The position numbers and the translations under genes were made by a program. A stretch of DNA of 64,000 nucleotides from Olivibacter sp. SDN3 (GTDB lineage: Bacteria > Bacteroidota > Bacteroidia > Sphingobacteriales > Sphingobacteriaceae), in assembly GCF_014334135.1 (NCBI RefSeq), contig NZ_CP060497.1, forward strand, positions 3,162,001 to 3,226,000, written 5' to 3'. Shown one piece after another: positions 55,987 to 64,000 of the stretch; within the stretch, counting starts at the first letter, position 1, and every line of letters starts with the position of its first letter. The notes beneath the pieces are model-generated. The model made no database searches. It had not been told where the DNA came from and saw nothing but the letters and a program-made list of their open reading frames with translations.

Positions 55987-57306
55987 ATGGCAAAATATAA
56001 ATTACTTCTCCCCTCGATGGGGGAAAGTGTATCAGAAGCGACCATAGTTAATTGGGTTAAACAACCGGGAGACATGGTAGAAGTAGATGATACAATAGTG
56101 GAGATAGCAACAGATAAAGTGGATTCGGAAGTGCCATCACCTGTAGCGGGAAAACTTGTAGAGCAACGTTTTGACAAAGACGCGGTAGTTCAAGTTGGTG
56201 AGGTGCTTGCCGTTTTGGAGGTGGAAGCCCAAAATATGACGGAGGCAGATCTTACAGACGTTACTGCCGCTACCATTGAAAATGTCGACTTGCCGCTTGA
56301 GGATCATCAAATTCCGGGCGTAGATCGTTTGGAAGAACATAAATTTTCCTCAAACCACGAAGAAAACGATTCTTCTGAGGGCACAGGTAGATTCTATTCC
56401 CCACTTGTGAAAAGTATAGCGGCGGAGGAAGGTATTTCGGCAGATCAGCTGGAAACGATACAGGGAACTGGACTTGAAGGAAGGGTTACCAAACAAGATT
56501 TGATGGATTACCTTGCAGACAGGGGAGCGGGTAAAGAAATGAAACCAAAAGGGATTGTAGAGCGGGTTTCAGAACAACCGGTTACGGTGGTTTCCGGAAA
56601 AGATGAAATCATTGAAATGGATAGAATGCGGCGCCTGATAGCCGAACATATGGTTCATAGCGTACAAATTGCACCACATGTTTGCTCTTTTGTAGAAGCT
56701 GATGTTACCAACATCGTACGCTGGCGAAATAATATAAAAGATGATTTTCAGAAAAGAGAAAACGAAAAATTGACGTTTACTCCTATCTTTATAGAAGCCG
56801 TGGTAAAGGCCTTAAAAGATTTTCCGATGGTTAATGTATCGGTAAAAGGTACACAAATCATTAAGAAACACGATATCAACATCGGTATGGCAACAGCTTT
56901 ACCTAACGGCAATCTCATTGTTCCGGTTATTAAAAATGCGAAACAGCTAAGCCTAATCGGCCTCACTAAGGCGGTGAATGACTTGGCAAATAGAGCACGT
57001 AAAAATCAATTAAAACCTGATGACACGCAGGGAGGGACGTTCACAGTAACTAATATAGGGTCTTTTGGTAACGTAATGGGTACGCCTATTATCAATCAAC
57101 CTCAGGTAGCTATTCTGGCTGTAGGAACAATTACTAAGAAACCAGCTGTTATTGAAACACCTTCGGGCGATATGATTGGTATACGGCATATGATGTTCTT
57201 GTCTTTGTCATACGACCATCGTGTTGTAGACGGAGCCTTAGGGGGAATGTTTGTACGAAGAGTGGCAGATTATCTGGAAAATTGGGAAATAGACCGGGAA
57301 GTTTAA
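55987..57306 (+). CDS. Lipoyl-dependent 2-oxo acid dehydrogenase E2 acyltransferase
   Basis: 439 residues from ATG 55987; the frame is open to 55888 but the extension is hydrophobic and unconserved, while AKYKLLLPSMGESVSEATIV is the standard start. One lipoyl domain (lipoyl Lys K44 in IATDKVDSE), a peripheral-subunit-binding domain (about 130-170) and the catalytic domain with SLSYDHRVVDGALGG (His and Asp). It transfers acyl groups from E1 to CoA in a pyruvate, 2-oxoglutarate or branched-chain complex. No E1 or E3 gene is adjacent, so the substrate class is open; the MGESV motif is common to the branched-chain and oxoglutarate types. Confidence 0.93.
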   Translation: MAKYKLLLPSMGESVSEATIVNWVKQPGDMVEVDDTIVEIATDKVDSEVPSPVAGKLVEQRFDKDAVVQVGEVLAVLEVEAQNMTEADLTDVTAATIENVDLPLEDHQIPGVDRLEEHKFSSNHEENDSSEGTGRFYSPLVKSIAAEEGISADQLETIQGTGLEGRVTKQDLMDYLADRGAGKEMKPKGIVERVSEQPVTVVSGKDEIIEMDRMRRLIAEHMVHSVQIAPHVCSFVEADVTNIVRWRNNIKDDFQKRENEKLTFTPIFIEAVVKALKDFPMVNVSVKGTQIIKKHDINIGMATALPNGNLIVPVIKNAKQLSLIGLTKAVNDLANRARKNQLKPDDTQGGTFTVTNIGSFGNVMGTPIINQPQVAILAVGTITKKPAVIETPSGDMIGIRHMMFLSLSYDHRVVDGALGGMFVRRVADYLENWEIDREV

Positions 57307-57382
57307 CACGGTGCCCTTTCTATCTTCATCGATTAGATTTTATCTAAAGAAATTATCTCTCAAAGGCTGATGTGAGATCAAT

Positions 57383-57434
57383 AAAAAGCTTTTATATACA
57401 ATTTGCAAAAAAAAGGTATATAAAAGCTTTTTTA
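57383..57434 (+). terminator. Long hairpin terminator after the E2 gene
   Basis: 17-bp perfect arms (AAAAAGCTTTTATATAC at 57383-57399 and its complement at 57416-57432) with a 16-base loop and T-rich end. The A-rich left arm makes it potentially active in both directions. Confidence 0.75.
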
Positions 57435-57532
57435 TCTAAGTTTTTATCATGATCCCCTTTATTTCGATAAAAATTAATAGCTTTGGCGACTTGTTTGCGT
57501 GCGATGAGATATAATTGCTTGCATGTGCAAAC

Positions 57533-57563
57533 TTGTATATACAATCAATTTTGTCTAAGTTTG
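57533..57563 (+). promoter_or_regulatory. tatA: Promoter of tatA overlapping a 12-bp palindrome
   Basis: TTG (57533-57535), a 20-base spacer and TAAGTTTG (57556-57563). The -33 end is part of TTGTATATACAA (57533-57544), a perfect 12-bp palindrome, and a similar dyad TTGCATGTGCAA lies just upstream (57519-57530). These could be two operator sites 14 bp apart. Confidence 0.65.
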
Positions 57564-57585
57564 TTGATATAGAAAGATAAAGAAG

Positions 57586-58065
57586 ATGTTAAGTTCTGTA
57601 TTGTTATTTTTAAATATAGGTGGGTCTGAGATGATGCTGATCCTCTTGGTGGCGTTGTTCTTATTTGGCGGTAGAAAACTACCTGAGTTAGCAAGAGGTT
57701 TAGGTAGAGGTCTGCGCGAATTTAAAGATGCTTCGGAGTCTATCAAACAGGATATCAACGATCAGATCAATAATTTTGGTAAAGATTTGGATGTATCAGA
57801 GCCCGTAAAAACACAGGAGGAAAAGAAAACACCTAAACCAGATCAGACAGCATCTACAGCAGATGATTATAGTGATGGCGGGCATAGGCAACCCGAATAT
57901 TACGGAAGCCAGAGTAATTACTATAGCGACGGTTCTACTACGCAAGATTCAGAAAAAAAAGACCTTACTGAAGAAGATGCAAATACTGTGGAAACTGCAC
58001 ACTCAACAAATACTGATGGAACCGATACAGGCTCAGCGGAGGCAGATGCTCCGGAAAAATCATAA
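57586..58065 (+). CDS. tatA: Twin-arginine translocase subunit TatA/TatE
   Basis: 159 residues: a membrane helix (about 14-33, with GGSEMMLILLVALFLFGG), the hinge GGRKLPELARGLGRGLREFK and an amphipathic helix, then a long acidic Ser/Thr/Asp-rich tail (about 70-159) with several SYYGSQSNYY-like stretches. TatA polymerises around TatC to pass folded proteins across the inner membrane. The tail is longer than in proteobacteria (about 90-100 residues in total), as often seen in Bacteroidota. tatC is not adjacent. Confidence 0.92.
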   Translation: MLSSVLLFLNIGGSEMMLILLVALFLFGGRKLPELARGLGRGLREFKDASESIKQDINDQINNFGKDLDVSEPVKTQEEKKTPKPDQTASTADDYSDGGHRQPEYYGSQSNYYSDGSTTQDSEKKDLTEEDANTVETAHSTNTDGTDTGSAEADAPEKS

Positions 58066-58223
58066 TAACAACCCTTCTAAGGAGACGTTAACAATCCATT
58101 TCAATTTTCTTTGCAATTACGTGTTTCTTGCTTCTTTGAACAAAATAATCCAATTCCGTTCCCCATAAAACGTTTCCCTGGCCAGTTCTCCAGGTGGAGT
58201 AATCAGAGATATATTATTAGCTT

Positions 58224-60461
58224 ATGTTAACACATGAACAACAGATAGCGCAGCAGTTATCGATCAGTGAAAGGCAAGTGCGTACTACCATTGCCTTGTT
58301 GGACGAAGGTGCAACCGTACCTTTTATTTCCCGTTATAGAAAAGAGCTTACCGGTAGCCTCGATGAGGTGGCAGTATCGGGGATCCGCGATAGGGTGGCC
58401 CAATTGCGAGAACTAGATAAAAGACGGGACGCAATTGTTAAATCACTAACTGAATTGGGCAAACTTAGTCCTGAGTTACAGCTTAAGCTCAACGAAGCAG
58501 AAACAATGGCTGTGTTAGAGGATATTTACCTGCCATTTAAGCCAAAACGGAAAACAAGAGCTTCAGTAGCTCGTGACAAAGGTCTGGAGCCGCTCGCTAC
58601 GGTAATTATGCAGCAAAATTCTCTCGAACTGGAAGTGGAGGCAACTCGTTTTATCAGTGAGGAAAAGGGCGTGTCTTCTGTGGAGGAAGCGCTTGCCGGG
58701 GCGCGTGATATAGTAGCGGAACAGATCGCCGAACATGCAGATACAAGAGCTCAAATACGTAACCTTTTCTTGGAACAAGGTGTTTTTTCGTCACGTGTTG
58801 TTCCTGGAAAAGAGGAGGAGGCCATTAAGTATAAGGATTACTACGAGTGGTCTGAACCGTTGAAAACAGCTCCATCCCATCGTGTTCTCGCTATGAGACG
58901 TGGTGAGAAAGAACAGTTACTGTATTTAGATATAGATGTGCCCGAAGATGAGGCTATTGCTATTATAGATCGTCGTTTTGTAATAGCGAGTAATCAGACA
59001 TCGGCTCAGGTAAGCTTAGCGATTCAGGATAGTTTTAAAAGACTATTGAAACCATCCATGGAAACCGAAGTACGTTTATTGACACGTAAACGTGCCGACG
59101 AAGAAGCTATCCGTGTTTTTGCAGAGAATGCCCGCCAACTCTTATTAGCAGCTCCATTAGGCAGTAAACGAATAATGGCAATAGATCCAGGATTTAGAAC
59201 AGGCTGTAAATTAGTTTGTTTAGATGAGCAGGGTAAGTTATTGATAAATAATACAATATATCCTCATAATGGTGCTGCAAAGTCACAAGAGGCTGCTCAT
59301 GAGTTGAAGCAATTATGTGATAAATATGCGATAGAAGCTATTGCTATTGGTAATGGTACTGCAGGTAGAGAGACAGAAGATTTTATAAGGAAGCTTCATT
59401 TGGGCGATCCTATAATAGTAATGGTCAATGAAAGCGGAGCTTCCATATATTCCGCTTCGGATGCCGCGCGCGAAGAGTTCCCTAACTATGATATCACTGT
59501 ACGAGGAGCCGTGTCCATAGGTAGGCGCTTGATGGACCCTCTGGCCGAACTCGTTAAAATCGATCCTAAATCAATTGGAGTGGGGCAATACCAACATGAT
59601 GTCGATCAGTCCAAATTGCAGGCATCACTTGCAGATACCGTGGTAAGTTGCGTGAATGCGGTAGGAGTTGAATTGAATACGGCGTCGAAACAGCTATTGG
59701 CTTATGTTTCAGGCTTAGGTCCAGCATTGGCACAGGGTATTGTTGAATACCGTAATCAGCATGGTGCCTTTAGGCGACGTTCAGATCTAAAAAAAGTACC
59801 ACGTTTAGGTGAAAAGGCATTTGAACAGGCGGCCGGATTTTTGCGTATAAGAGGTGCGGAAAACCCATTAGATGCTAGTGCCGTGCACCCAGAGCGTTAT
59901 GATGTAGTAGAGAAAATGGCAGCTGATTTAGGACAAAATGTAACCGATTTATTAAAAGATGAAAAACTTCGAAAGCGTATCCCTTTAGGCAAATATGTAA
60001 GCGAGGAGATCGGGCTACCCACTTTGAATGATATTATGAGTGAACTTGCAAAACCTGGACTTGACCCGCGTGAAAAGTTTGAAGCTTTCTCGTTTACAGA
60101 AGGTGTAAATAGCGTAAGTGACCTTAAGGTTGGGATGAAGTTACCGGGAATCGTAACGAATATTACTAACTTCGGAGCTTTTGTGGATATTGGTGTTCAT
60201 CAAGACGGCTTGGTTCATTTAAGCCAACTGGCAAATCGTTTTATTAAGGACGCTAATGAAGTTGTAAAAGTACATCAGCCTGTTGAAGTGACAGTGGTAG
60301 AAGTTGACGTTGCCAGAAATCGAATTTCGCTAAGTATGAAAGCAGCAGAAAAGTCCGCTCCAACGAAAGATCGTCGTCGAAGTAACTTCAAAAATGATAA
60401 ACGGCAGTCAGAAACAGATATGGCAGCAAAACTTGCCGCGCTTAAAAGTAAATTTTCTTAA
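58224..60461 (+). CDS. tex: Tex-family S1 RNA-binding transcription accessory protein
   Basis: 745 residues: N-terminal helical Tex domain (LSISERQVRTTIALLDEG, PFISRYRKELTG), YqgF-like RNase H fold (about 320-420, MAIDPGFRTGCKLVCLD), a helix-hairpin-helix region (LAYVSGLGPALAQGIVEYRN, RLGEKAFEQAAGFLRI) and a C-terminal S1 domain (GMKLPGIVTNITNFGAFVDI). Tex/Spt6-like proteins act on transcription elongation and RNA. Single gene; the downstream symporter start sits in a hairpin that may also end this transcript. Confidence 0.95.
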   Translation: MLTHEQQIAQQLSISERQVRTTIALLDEGATVPFISRYRKELTGSLDEVAVSGIRDRVAQLRELDKRRDAIVKSLTELGKLSPELQLKLNEAETMAVLEDIYLPFKPKRKTRASVARDKGLEPLATVIMQQNSLELEVEATRFISEEKGVSSVEEALAGARDIVAEQIAEHADTRAQIRNLFLEQGVFSSRVVPGKEEEAIKYKDYYEWSEPLKTAPSHRVLAMRRGEKEQLLYLDIDVPEDEAIAIIDRRFVIASNQTSAQVSLAIQDSFKRLLKPSMETEVRLLTRKRADEEAIRVFAENARQLLLAAPLGSKRIMAIDPGFRTGCKLVCLDEQGKLLINNTIYPHNGAAKSQEAAHELKQLCDKYAIEAIAIGNGTAGRETEDFIRKLHLGDPIIVMVNESGASIYSASDAAREEFPNYDITVRGAVSIGRRLMDPLAELVKIDPKSIGVGQYQHDVDQSKLQASLADTVVSCVNAVGVELNTASKQLLAYVSGLGPALAQGIVEYRNQHGAFRRRSDLKKVPRLGEKAFEQAAGFLRIRGAENPLDASAVHPERYDVVEKMAADLGQNVTDLLKDEKLRKRIPLGKYVSEEIGLPTLNDIMSELAKPGLDPREKFEAFSFTEGVNSVSDLKVGMKLPGIVTNITNFGAFVDIGVHQDGLVHLSQLANRFIKDANEVVKVHQPVEVTVVEVDVARNRISLSMKAAEKSAPTKDRRRSNFKNDKRQSETDMAAKLAALKSKFS

Positions 60462-60481
60462 TATTAACGTATTATAATATA

Positions 60482-60533
60482 AAAAAACCATTACTTTAGT
60501 ATTTAGCATGAATGCAAAGAGTAATGGTTTTTT
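60482..60533 (+). terminator. 14-bp perfect stem-loop spanning the symporter start codon
   Basis: AAAAAACCATTACT (60482-60495) and AGTAATGGTTTTTT (60520-60533) are exact complements separated by 24 bases. The ATG of the symporter (60508) is in the loop and its codons 5-9 form the right arm. The T run at the end suits a tex terminator, while the position suits control of symporter translation; both are possible. Confidence 0.7.
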
Positions 60534-61743
60534 AAAAAACTACAGTAATTTATTGCTGTTATTGGCAGGGATTTTTGTGGGAAGCCTTGTAGGCTTGTTT
60601 GCCCGAGACTGGGTAGCTCATCTTAAACCTATTGGTGACATCTTTCTCAACCTTCTATTTACGGCTGTAATTCCGCTTATATTTTTTGCAATAGCTTCGG
60701 CCGTGGCTAATATTGACCAATCGCAAAAGCTGGGCAAAATACTTTCTGTGATGTTGGCAGTGTTCGTATCGACAGTTATTATCGCAGCAATTGTCACCAT
60801 CATCGCATTATGGGTTTTTCCATTGAACAACCAGATTGGTAGCAGAGAGGTGGCCGATTTTGTACTAGATGAAGGTGACGGTAAAGATTGGGGAGAAAGA
60901 GCCGTTGATTTTTTAACGGTGAGTGAGTTCAGTCAGTTGCTTTCACGCGAACATATGTTGGCTTTTATTATTTTCTCCTTCTTAGTGGGCATTGCATCTC
61001 TGCGTTCGGGTGCGGCAGGCGAGCCTTTTAGAAAATTTCTATATGCAGGCAATGAAGTAATGAAAATCCTTCTTATTTATATCATGAAGGCTGCACCTAT
61101 TGGTTTAGGTGCTTATTTTGCATATCAGGTAGGCACTGTTGGCCCCCAGTTGTTCGGTATCTACGCGAAACCCTTAGGTATTTACTACTTATTAGGCCTT
61201 TTTTATTTCTTGGTCTTTTTTTCACTTTATGCCTTGCTGGCTCAGGGTAAAAGAGGCGTCAGATTGTTTTGGAAAAATAACATTTTGCCATCGATCACTG
61301 CTGTAAGTACCTGTAGCAGTATTGCGGTGATACCGCCTAATTTAGATGCTTGTAAGCGTATCGGCGTTCCAGAGTCGATAGCTAATGTCGTGGTCCCGCT
61401 GGGAGCTTCCTTACATAAAGATGGCTCTTCCATCTCTTCCATTATCAAGATAGCTGTTGCGTTTTCTCTTATCGGCAGACCGTTTATGGAACCTAATACA
61501 CTTATTGTAGCCGTAGCCCTAACTATATTAGTAAGTATCGTTGCTGGTGGAATCCCCAATGGGGGGTATATCGGGGAAATGCTGATGATTTCTGCTTACG
61601 ACTTACCTATTGAAGCCATACCCGCTGTAATGATCATTGGTACGTTAGTTGATCCGATGGCAACAGTACTTAATGCTACTGGTGATACCCCAGCTGCTAT
61701 GTTGGTAAATAGATTTGTTAATGGGAAAGTTAAGCCTAGATAA
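60508..61743 (+). CDS. Dicarboxylate/amino acid:cation symporter (DAACS family)
   Basis: 411 residues with eight membrane helices and two hairpin loops. Signature strings: serine-rich TAVSTCSSIAVIPPNLDACKRIG (HP1 region), VVPLGASLHKDGSS, and the C-terminal DPMATVLNATGDTPAAMLVNR. It carries glutamate, aspartate or C4-dicarboxylates inwards with Na+ or H+. The start codon lies in the loop of a perfect 14-bp stem (60482-60533). It follows tex by 46 bases. Confidence 0.92.
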   Translation: MNAKSNGFLKNYSNLLLLLAGIFVGSLVGLFARDWVAHLKPIGDIFLNLLFTAVIPLIFFAIASAVANIDQSQKLGKILSVMLAVFVSTVIIAAIVTIIALWVFPLNNQIGSREVADFVLDEGDGKDWGERAVDFLTVSEFSQLLSREHMLAFIIFSFLVGIASLRSGAAGEPFRKFLYAGNEVMKILLIYIMKAAPIGLGAYFAYQVGTVGPQLFGIYAKPLGIYYLLGLFYFLVFFSLYALLAQGKRGVRLFWKNNILPSITAVSTCSSIAVIPPNLDACKRIGVPESIANVVVPLGASLHKDGSSISSIIKIAVAFSLIGRPFMEPNTLIVAVALTILVSIVAGGIPNGGYIGEMLMISAYDLPIEAIPAVMIIGTLVDPMATVLNATGDTPAAMLVNRFVNGKVKPR

Positions 61744-61816
61744 AATGAACAGAATGGTTTTACTTTAAATTCATCAATCAACTATCTTTATTTAGGAAAA
61801 CCACAGCCCTAAATAG

Positions 61817-63112
61817 ATGAAGTTATCTGAAGACGTATTACAGTATATATGGAAATATGGGTTATTTAACTGTTCTACACTTATTACAAAAAAAGGCAAA
61901 AGCCTGCAAATACGCTCCGTAGGAAAGTACAATGAGCATGCCGGACCAGATTTCGAAGAAGCCCGGATTATAATGGAGGGAATAGAATGGGTAGGAAATA
62001 TAGAAATACATATTAAAGCTTCTGATTGGTACAGGCATAAGCATCATGTAAATGCCGCATACAATAATGTTATCTTGCATGTGGTGTATGAAGCCGACAT
62101 GCCCATCCGATTACAAGATGGTACTACACCAGAAACTTTTGAGTTGAAGGGCTTTATCGATCAATCTTTACTTGATGGATACCGTGTAATGGTGGAAAGC
62201 TGTGAGTGGATTCCCTGTGCTTCACAAATTTCCGTAGTCAATACGTTTAATATATCGCATTGGTTAGAAAGATTACTCATCGAGCGGTTGATAGTTAAGC
62301 AGCAATCGACAGCTACTGTTTTAAAGGCAAGCAAGGGCAGCTGGGACGACGTAACCTATATTTTATTGGCAAAAAGTTTTGGTTTTAAAGTCAATGCGCT
62401 GCCTTTTGAACATCTCGCAGTAAGTTTGCCGTATAATTTAGTGATGAAATATAGGGATAATGCTCAGGTACTAGAGGCCCTGGTTTTTGGTCAGGCGGGG
62501 ATGTTGCAACAGCAAATATTTATAGACGATTATCCAAATAAGCTGCGGAGAACTTATCTGTATTATCGCAAACAATATGGATTAAAACCCATGGATATAT
62601 CCGCCTGGAAATTTTTGAGGATGCGACCTGGTAATTTCCCATCCCTTCGCTTAGCACAATTTGCAGCAATATGTATAAAGTTGGGTAGTTTTTTTTCTCA
62701 AATCATCGCCGCACAGAGCCTTCAGGAATTGAGACAGCTGTTTGCAAATCTCCATGTTAACGAATATTGGGCGGAACATTATAGGTTTGATGTACCTGCA
62801 AAAAAACACAGTTTAAGGTTAGGAGCAGCTTCCATTGACAATATCATTTTGAACACAATGGTAACAATTTTATTTAGCTATGGTAAATATATTGGAAAAG
62901 AGGCGTATATTTACCGTGCGATTAGCTTTTTAGAGCAGTTAAATCCGGAGCGCAATGACGTTATTAGTAAGTACAAGTCATTGGGCATAAAGGTCAGATC
63001 AGCGGCGGATTCACAGGCTCTGTTACAGTTAAAGCAGTCATACTGTAGTATCAATAAATGTTTGGATTGTGGTATAGGCTTGCAGATATTTAAACAAAAT
63101 AGAATGCTATGA
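61817..63112 (+). CDS. DUF2851 family protein
   Basis: 431 residues. The N-terminal part (LQYIWKYGLFNCSTLITKKG, GPDFEEARIIMEGIEWVGNI then EIHIKASDWYRHKHHVNAAY and NNVILHVVYEAD) is the DUF2851 pattern, with Glu/His/Asp residues that resemble a nuclease-like or metal site, though this is only my reading. A helical C-terminal half ends with four Cys (SYCSINKCLDCGIGLQ with another at the start), a possible zinc knuckle. It overlaps the PspC gene by four bases (ATGA). The biological role is unknown. Confidence 0.82.
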   Translation: MKLSEDVLQYIWKYGLFNCSTLITKKGKSLQIRSVGKYNEHAGPDFEEARIIMEGIEWVGNIEIHIKASDWYRHKHHVNAAYNNVILHVVYEADMPIRLQDGTTPETFELKGFIDQSLLDGYRVMVESCEWIPCASQISVVNTFNISHWLERLLIERLIVKQQSTATVLKASKGSWDDVTYILLAKSFGFKVNALPFEHLAVSLPYNLVMKYRDNAQVLEALVFGQAGMLQQQIFIDDYPNKLRRTYLYYRKQYGLKPMDISAWKFLRMRPGNFPSLRLAQFAAICIKLGSFFSQIIAAQSLQELRQLFANLHVNEYWAEHYRFDVPAKKHSLRLGAASIDNIILNTMVTILFSYGKYIGKEAYIYRAISFLEQLNPERNDVISKYKSLGIKVRSAADSQALLQLKQSYCSINKCLDCGIGLQIFKQNRML

Positions 63113-63330
63113 TACAACGTGTCATGATTTTTTTTGAACAACGCTCGTTTGGTGTATGTGCATATCTCGGAGAGAAACTAGGTGTTTCTATTTCTAAGAT
63201 TAGGTTGTTCTTTATTTACTCGTCTTTTCTTGCCGTAGGGTTTCCTATCATTTTTTATTTATTGGCAGGAATTGTGTTAGATATACGTAATTTCGTTAAA
63301 CGTATGCGGCATCGGTTGTGGGATTTTTAA
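63109..63330 (+). CDS. PspC-domain small membrane protein
   Basis: 73 residues; RSFGVCAYLGEKLGVSISKIRLFF then one strong membrane segment (about 32-54, ending in AGIVLDIRN) matches the PspC domain. PspC proteins sense envelope stress in other phyla. Coupled with DUF2851 by a four-base overlap; I recall the pair in related genomes. The basic tail (KRMRHRLWDF) would lie in the cytosol. Function in this pair is unknown. Confidence 0.82.
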   Translation: MIQRVMIFFEQRSFGVCAYLGEKLGVSISKIRLFFIYSSFLAVGFPIIFYLLAGIVLDIRNFVKRMRHRLWDF

Positions 63331-63344
63331 GTTTTACTGTCAAT

Positions 63345-63992
63345 TTAACGCAGTATTTTTGAAATTTCTGTAAACCCTTTCTCAGCAGCAAGGTCAGCAG
63401 CGGTTTTTCCAAAATCGTTTTTGATATCGATCCTGGCGCCATTTTCCAGTAGAAGGATAAGCATTTCTATATTTCCATTTTGTGCGGCTGCATGTAATGG
63501 AGTGGTTCTCGATGATTGCAACACATTCACTTCAGCTCCTCCCTCTACCAACATTTTAGCTATTTCATCAAAATTGGATCCTATGGCTGCATGAAGTGGA
63601 TATACATTATAACCATTCTGCGAGGGAAGGTTCACATCTGCACCTTTCAGCAATAAGTATCTTACAATCTCTGCGTTTCCAAAATGTGTTGCCATGCCGA
63701 GTGGGGTGAAGCCATGTTCAGAAAAGGCATTTAATAATGATGGCGACTCTTCCAACAGCTCACTGACAACGTCCGTTAATCCAGCGGCGGCAGCTTCGTA
63801 AATTGTTATTTCCTGCGTATGTTGCAAAATAATTTTGACAATCTGATGCTTGTTATAATAACAGGCAAGCAAAAGTGGGGATATCTCATGACTGGTTTTT
63901 TGCTGGCATAGGGCAGGATTGGTATGTAACAGGTTGTCTATCGCTGCCGCATTTCCAGATTCGATGTATTCCTCTAATAAACTAAGACTCAT
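63345..63992 (-). CDS. Ankyrin-repeat protein
   Basis: 215 residues formed almost entirely of five to six ankyrin repeats (for example HGFTPLGMATHFGNAEIVRY, NGYNVYPLHAAIGSNFDEIA, SRTTPLHAAAQNGNIEMLIL, FGKTAADLAAEKGFTEISKI). No signal peptide, so cytosolic protein binding is the likely role; the partner is unknown. Convergent with the PspC gene. The ATG at 63992 is near the window edge, so upstream regulation is not visible. Confidence 0.88.
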   Translation of the reverse strand: MSLSLLEEYIESGNAAAIDNLLHTNPALCQQKTSHEISPLLLACYYNKHQIVKIILQHTQEITIYEAAAAGLTDVVSELLEESPSLLNAFSEHGFTPLGMATHFGNAEIVRYLLLKGADVNLPSQNGYNVYPLHAAIGSNFDEIAKMLVEGGAEVNVLQSSRTTPLHAAAQNGNIEMLILLLENGARIDIKNDFGKTAADLAAEKGFTEISKILR

Positions 63993-64000
63993 TTTTAACG

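Overview
The window is chromosomal DNA from a member of the Bacteroidota, most likely family Sphingobacteriaceae (Pedobacter/Sphingobacterium/Olivibacter-like). The reasons are the promoter type seen repeatedly here (TTG, about 20 bases, then TAnnTTTG, and few Shine-Dalgarno sites), the protein families (paired POT peptide transporters next to a DPP-IV, a GH97 glycosidase, a DUF2851-PspC pair, a stand-alone MlaD protein beside amidases), and the low to moderate GC content. No database search was possible; names rest on recognised motifs and family layouts.

Layout. 1-6.8 kb: end of an unknown gene, a TetR regulator, an ABC-F ATPase, a helical-repeat protein, a GNAT/carbon-nitrogen hydrolase fusion, RuvB and a dolichyl-phosphate-mannose-synthase-like enzyme. 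6.9-12.7 kb: a peptide-use cluster in which an exported DPP-IV peptidase lies upstream of two POT di/tripeptide transporters. 12.8-16.1 kb: a frameshifted membrane gene, a thiolase, and a three-gene SPFH / PH-like membrane protein / ribbon-helix-helix operon with a tandem TGATATCA site in front. 16.4-18.7 kb: a 7TM-HD phosphohydrolase and tRNA-Ser(GCT).

18.7-24.9 kb is the accessory part: a 58-bp perfect palindrome, a 17-bp copy of the tRNA 3' end, a decayed serine recombinase, DoxX, an AraC-SDR pair, mobile-element debris with 20-bp tandem repeats, and an orphan GH97. 24.9-36.5 kb: SurE, a lipid kinase operon that contains a 31-codon membrane gene, a LapA-like protein, a large metallopeptidase/propeller/barrel protein, a 1.4-kb T-rich gap, a PagL-like lipid A deacylase, and Tgt-LptG-EamA. 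36.8-48.6 kb: a glycosyltransferase, RsmG, DprA, a minus-strand run (SAM hydrolase, membrane protein, MsbA-like ABC exporter, beta-CASP nuclease, 49-residue protein), PhoH, PurC, and a STAS-RNase Z pair.

48.7-64 kb: two amidases plus MlaD divergent from LptD (envelope biogenesis), then CinA, a lipoyl E2 acyltransferase, TatA, Tex, a dicarboxylate symporter whose start lies in a perfect stem-loop, DUF2851-PspC, and an ankyrin protein. Most of the window is housekeeping and envelope-related. The strongest candidates for undescribed biology are the SPFH/RHH operon with its tandem operator, the tiny coupled membrane gene at 26.7 kb, the tRNA-Ser junction with the long palindrome, and the stem-loop at the symporter start.
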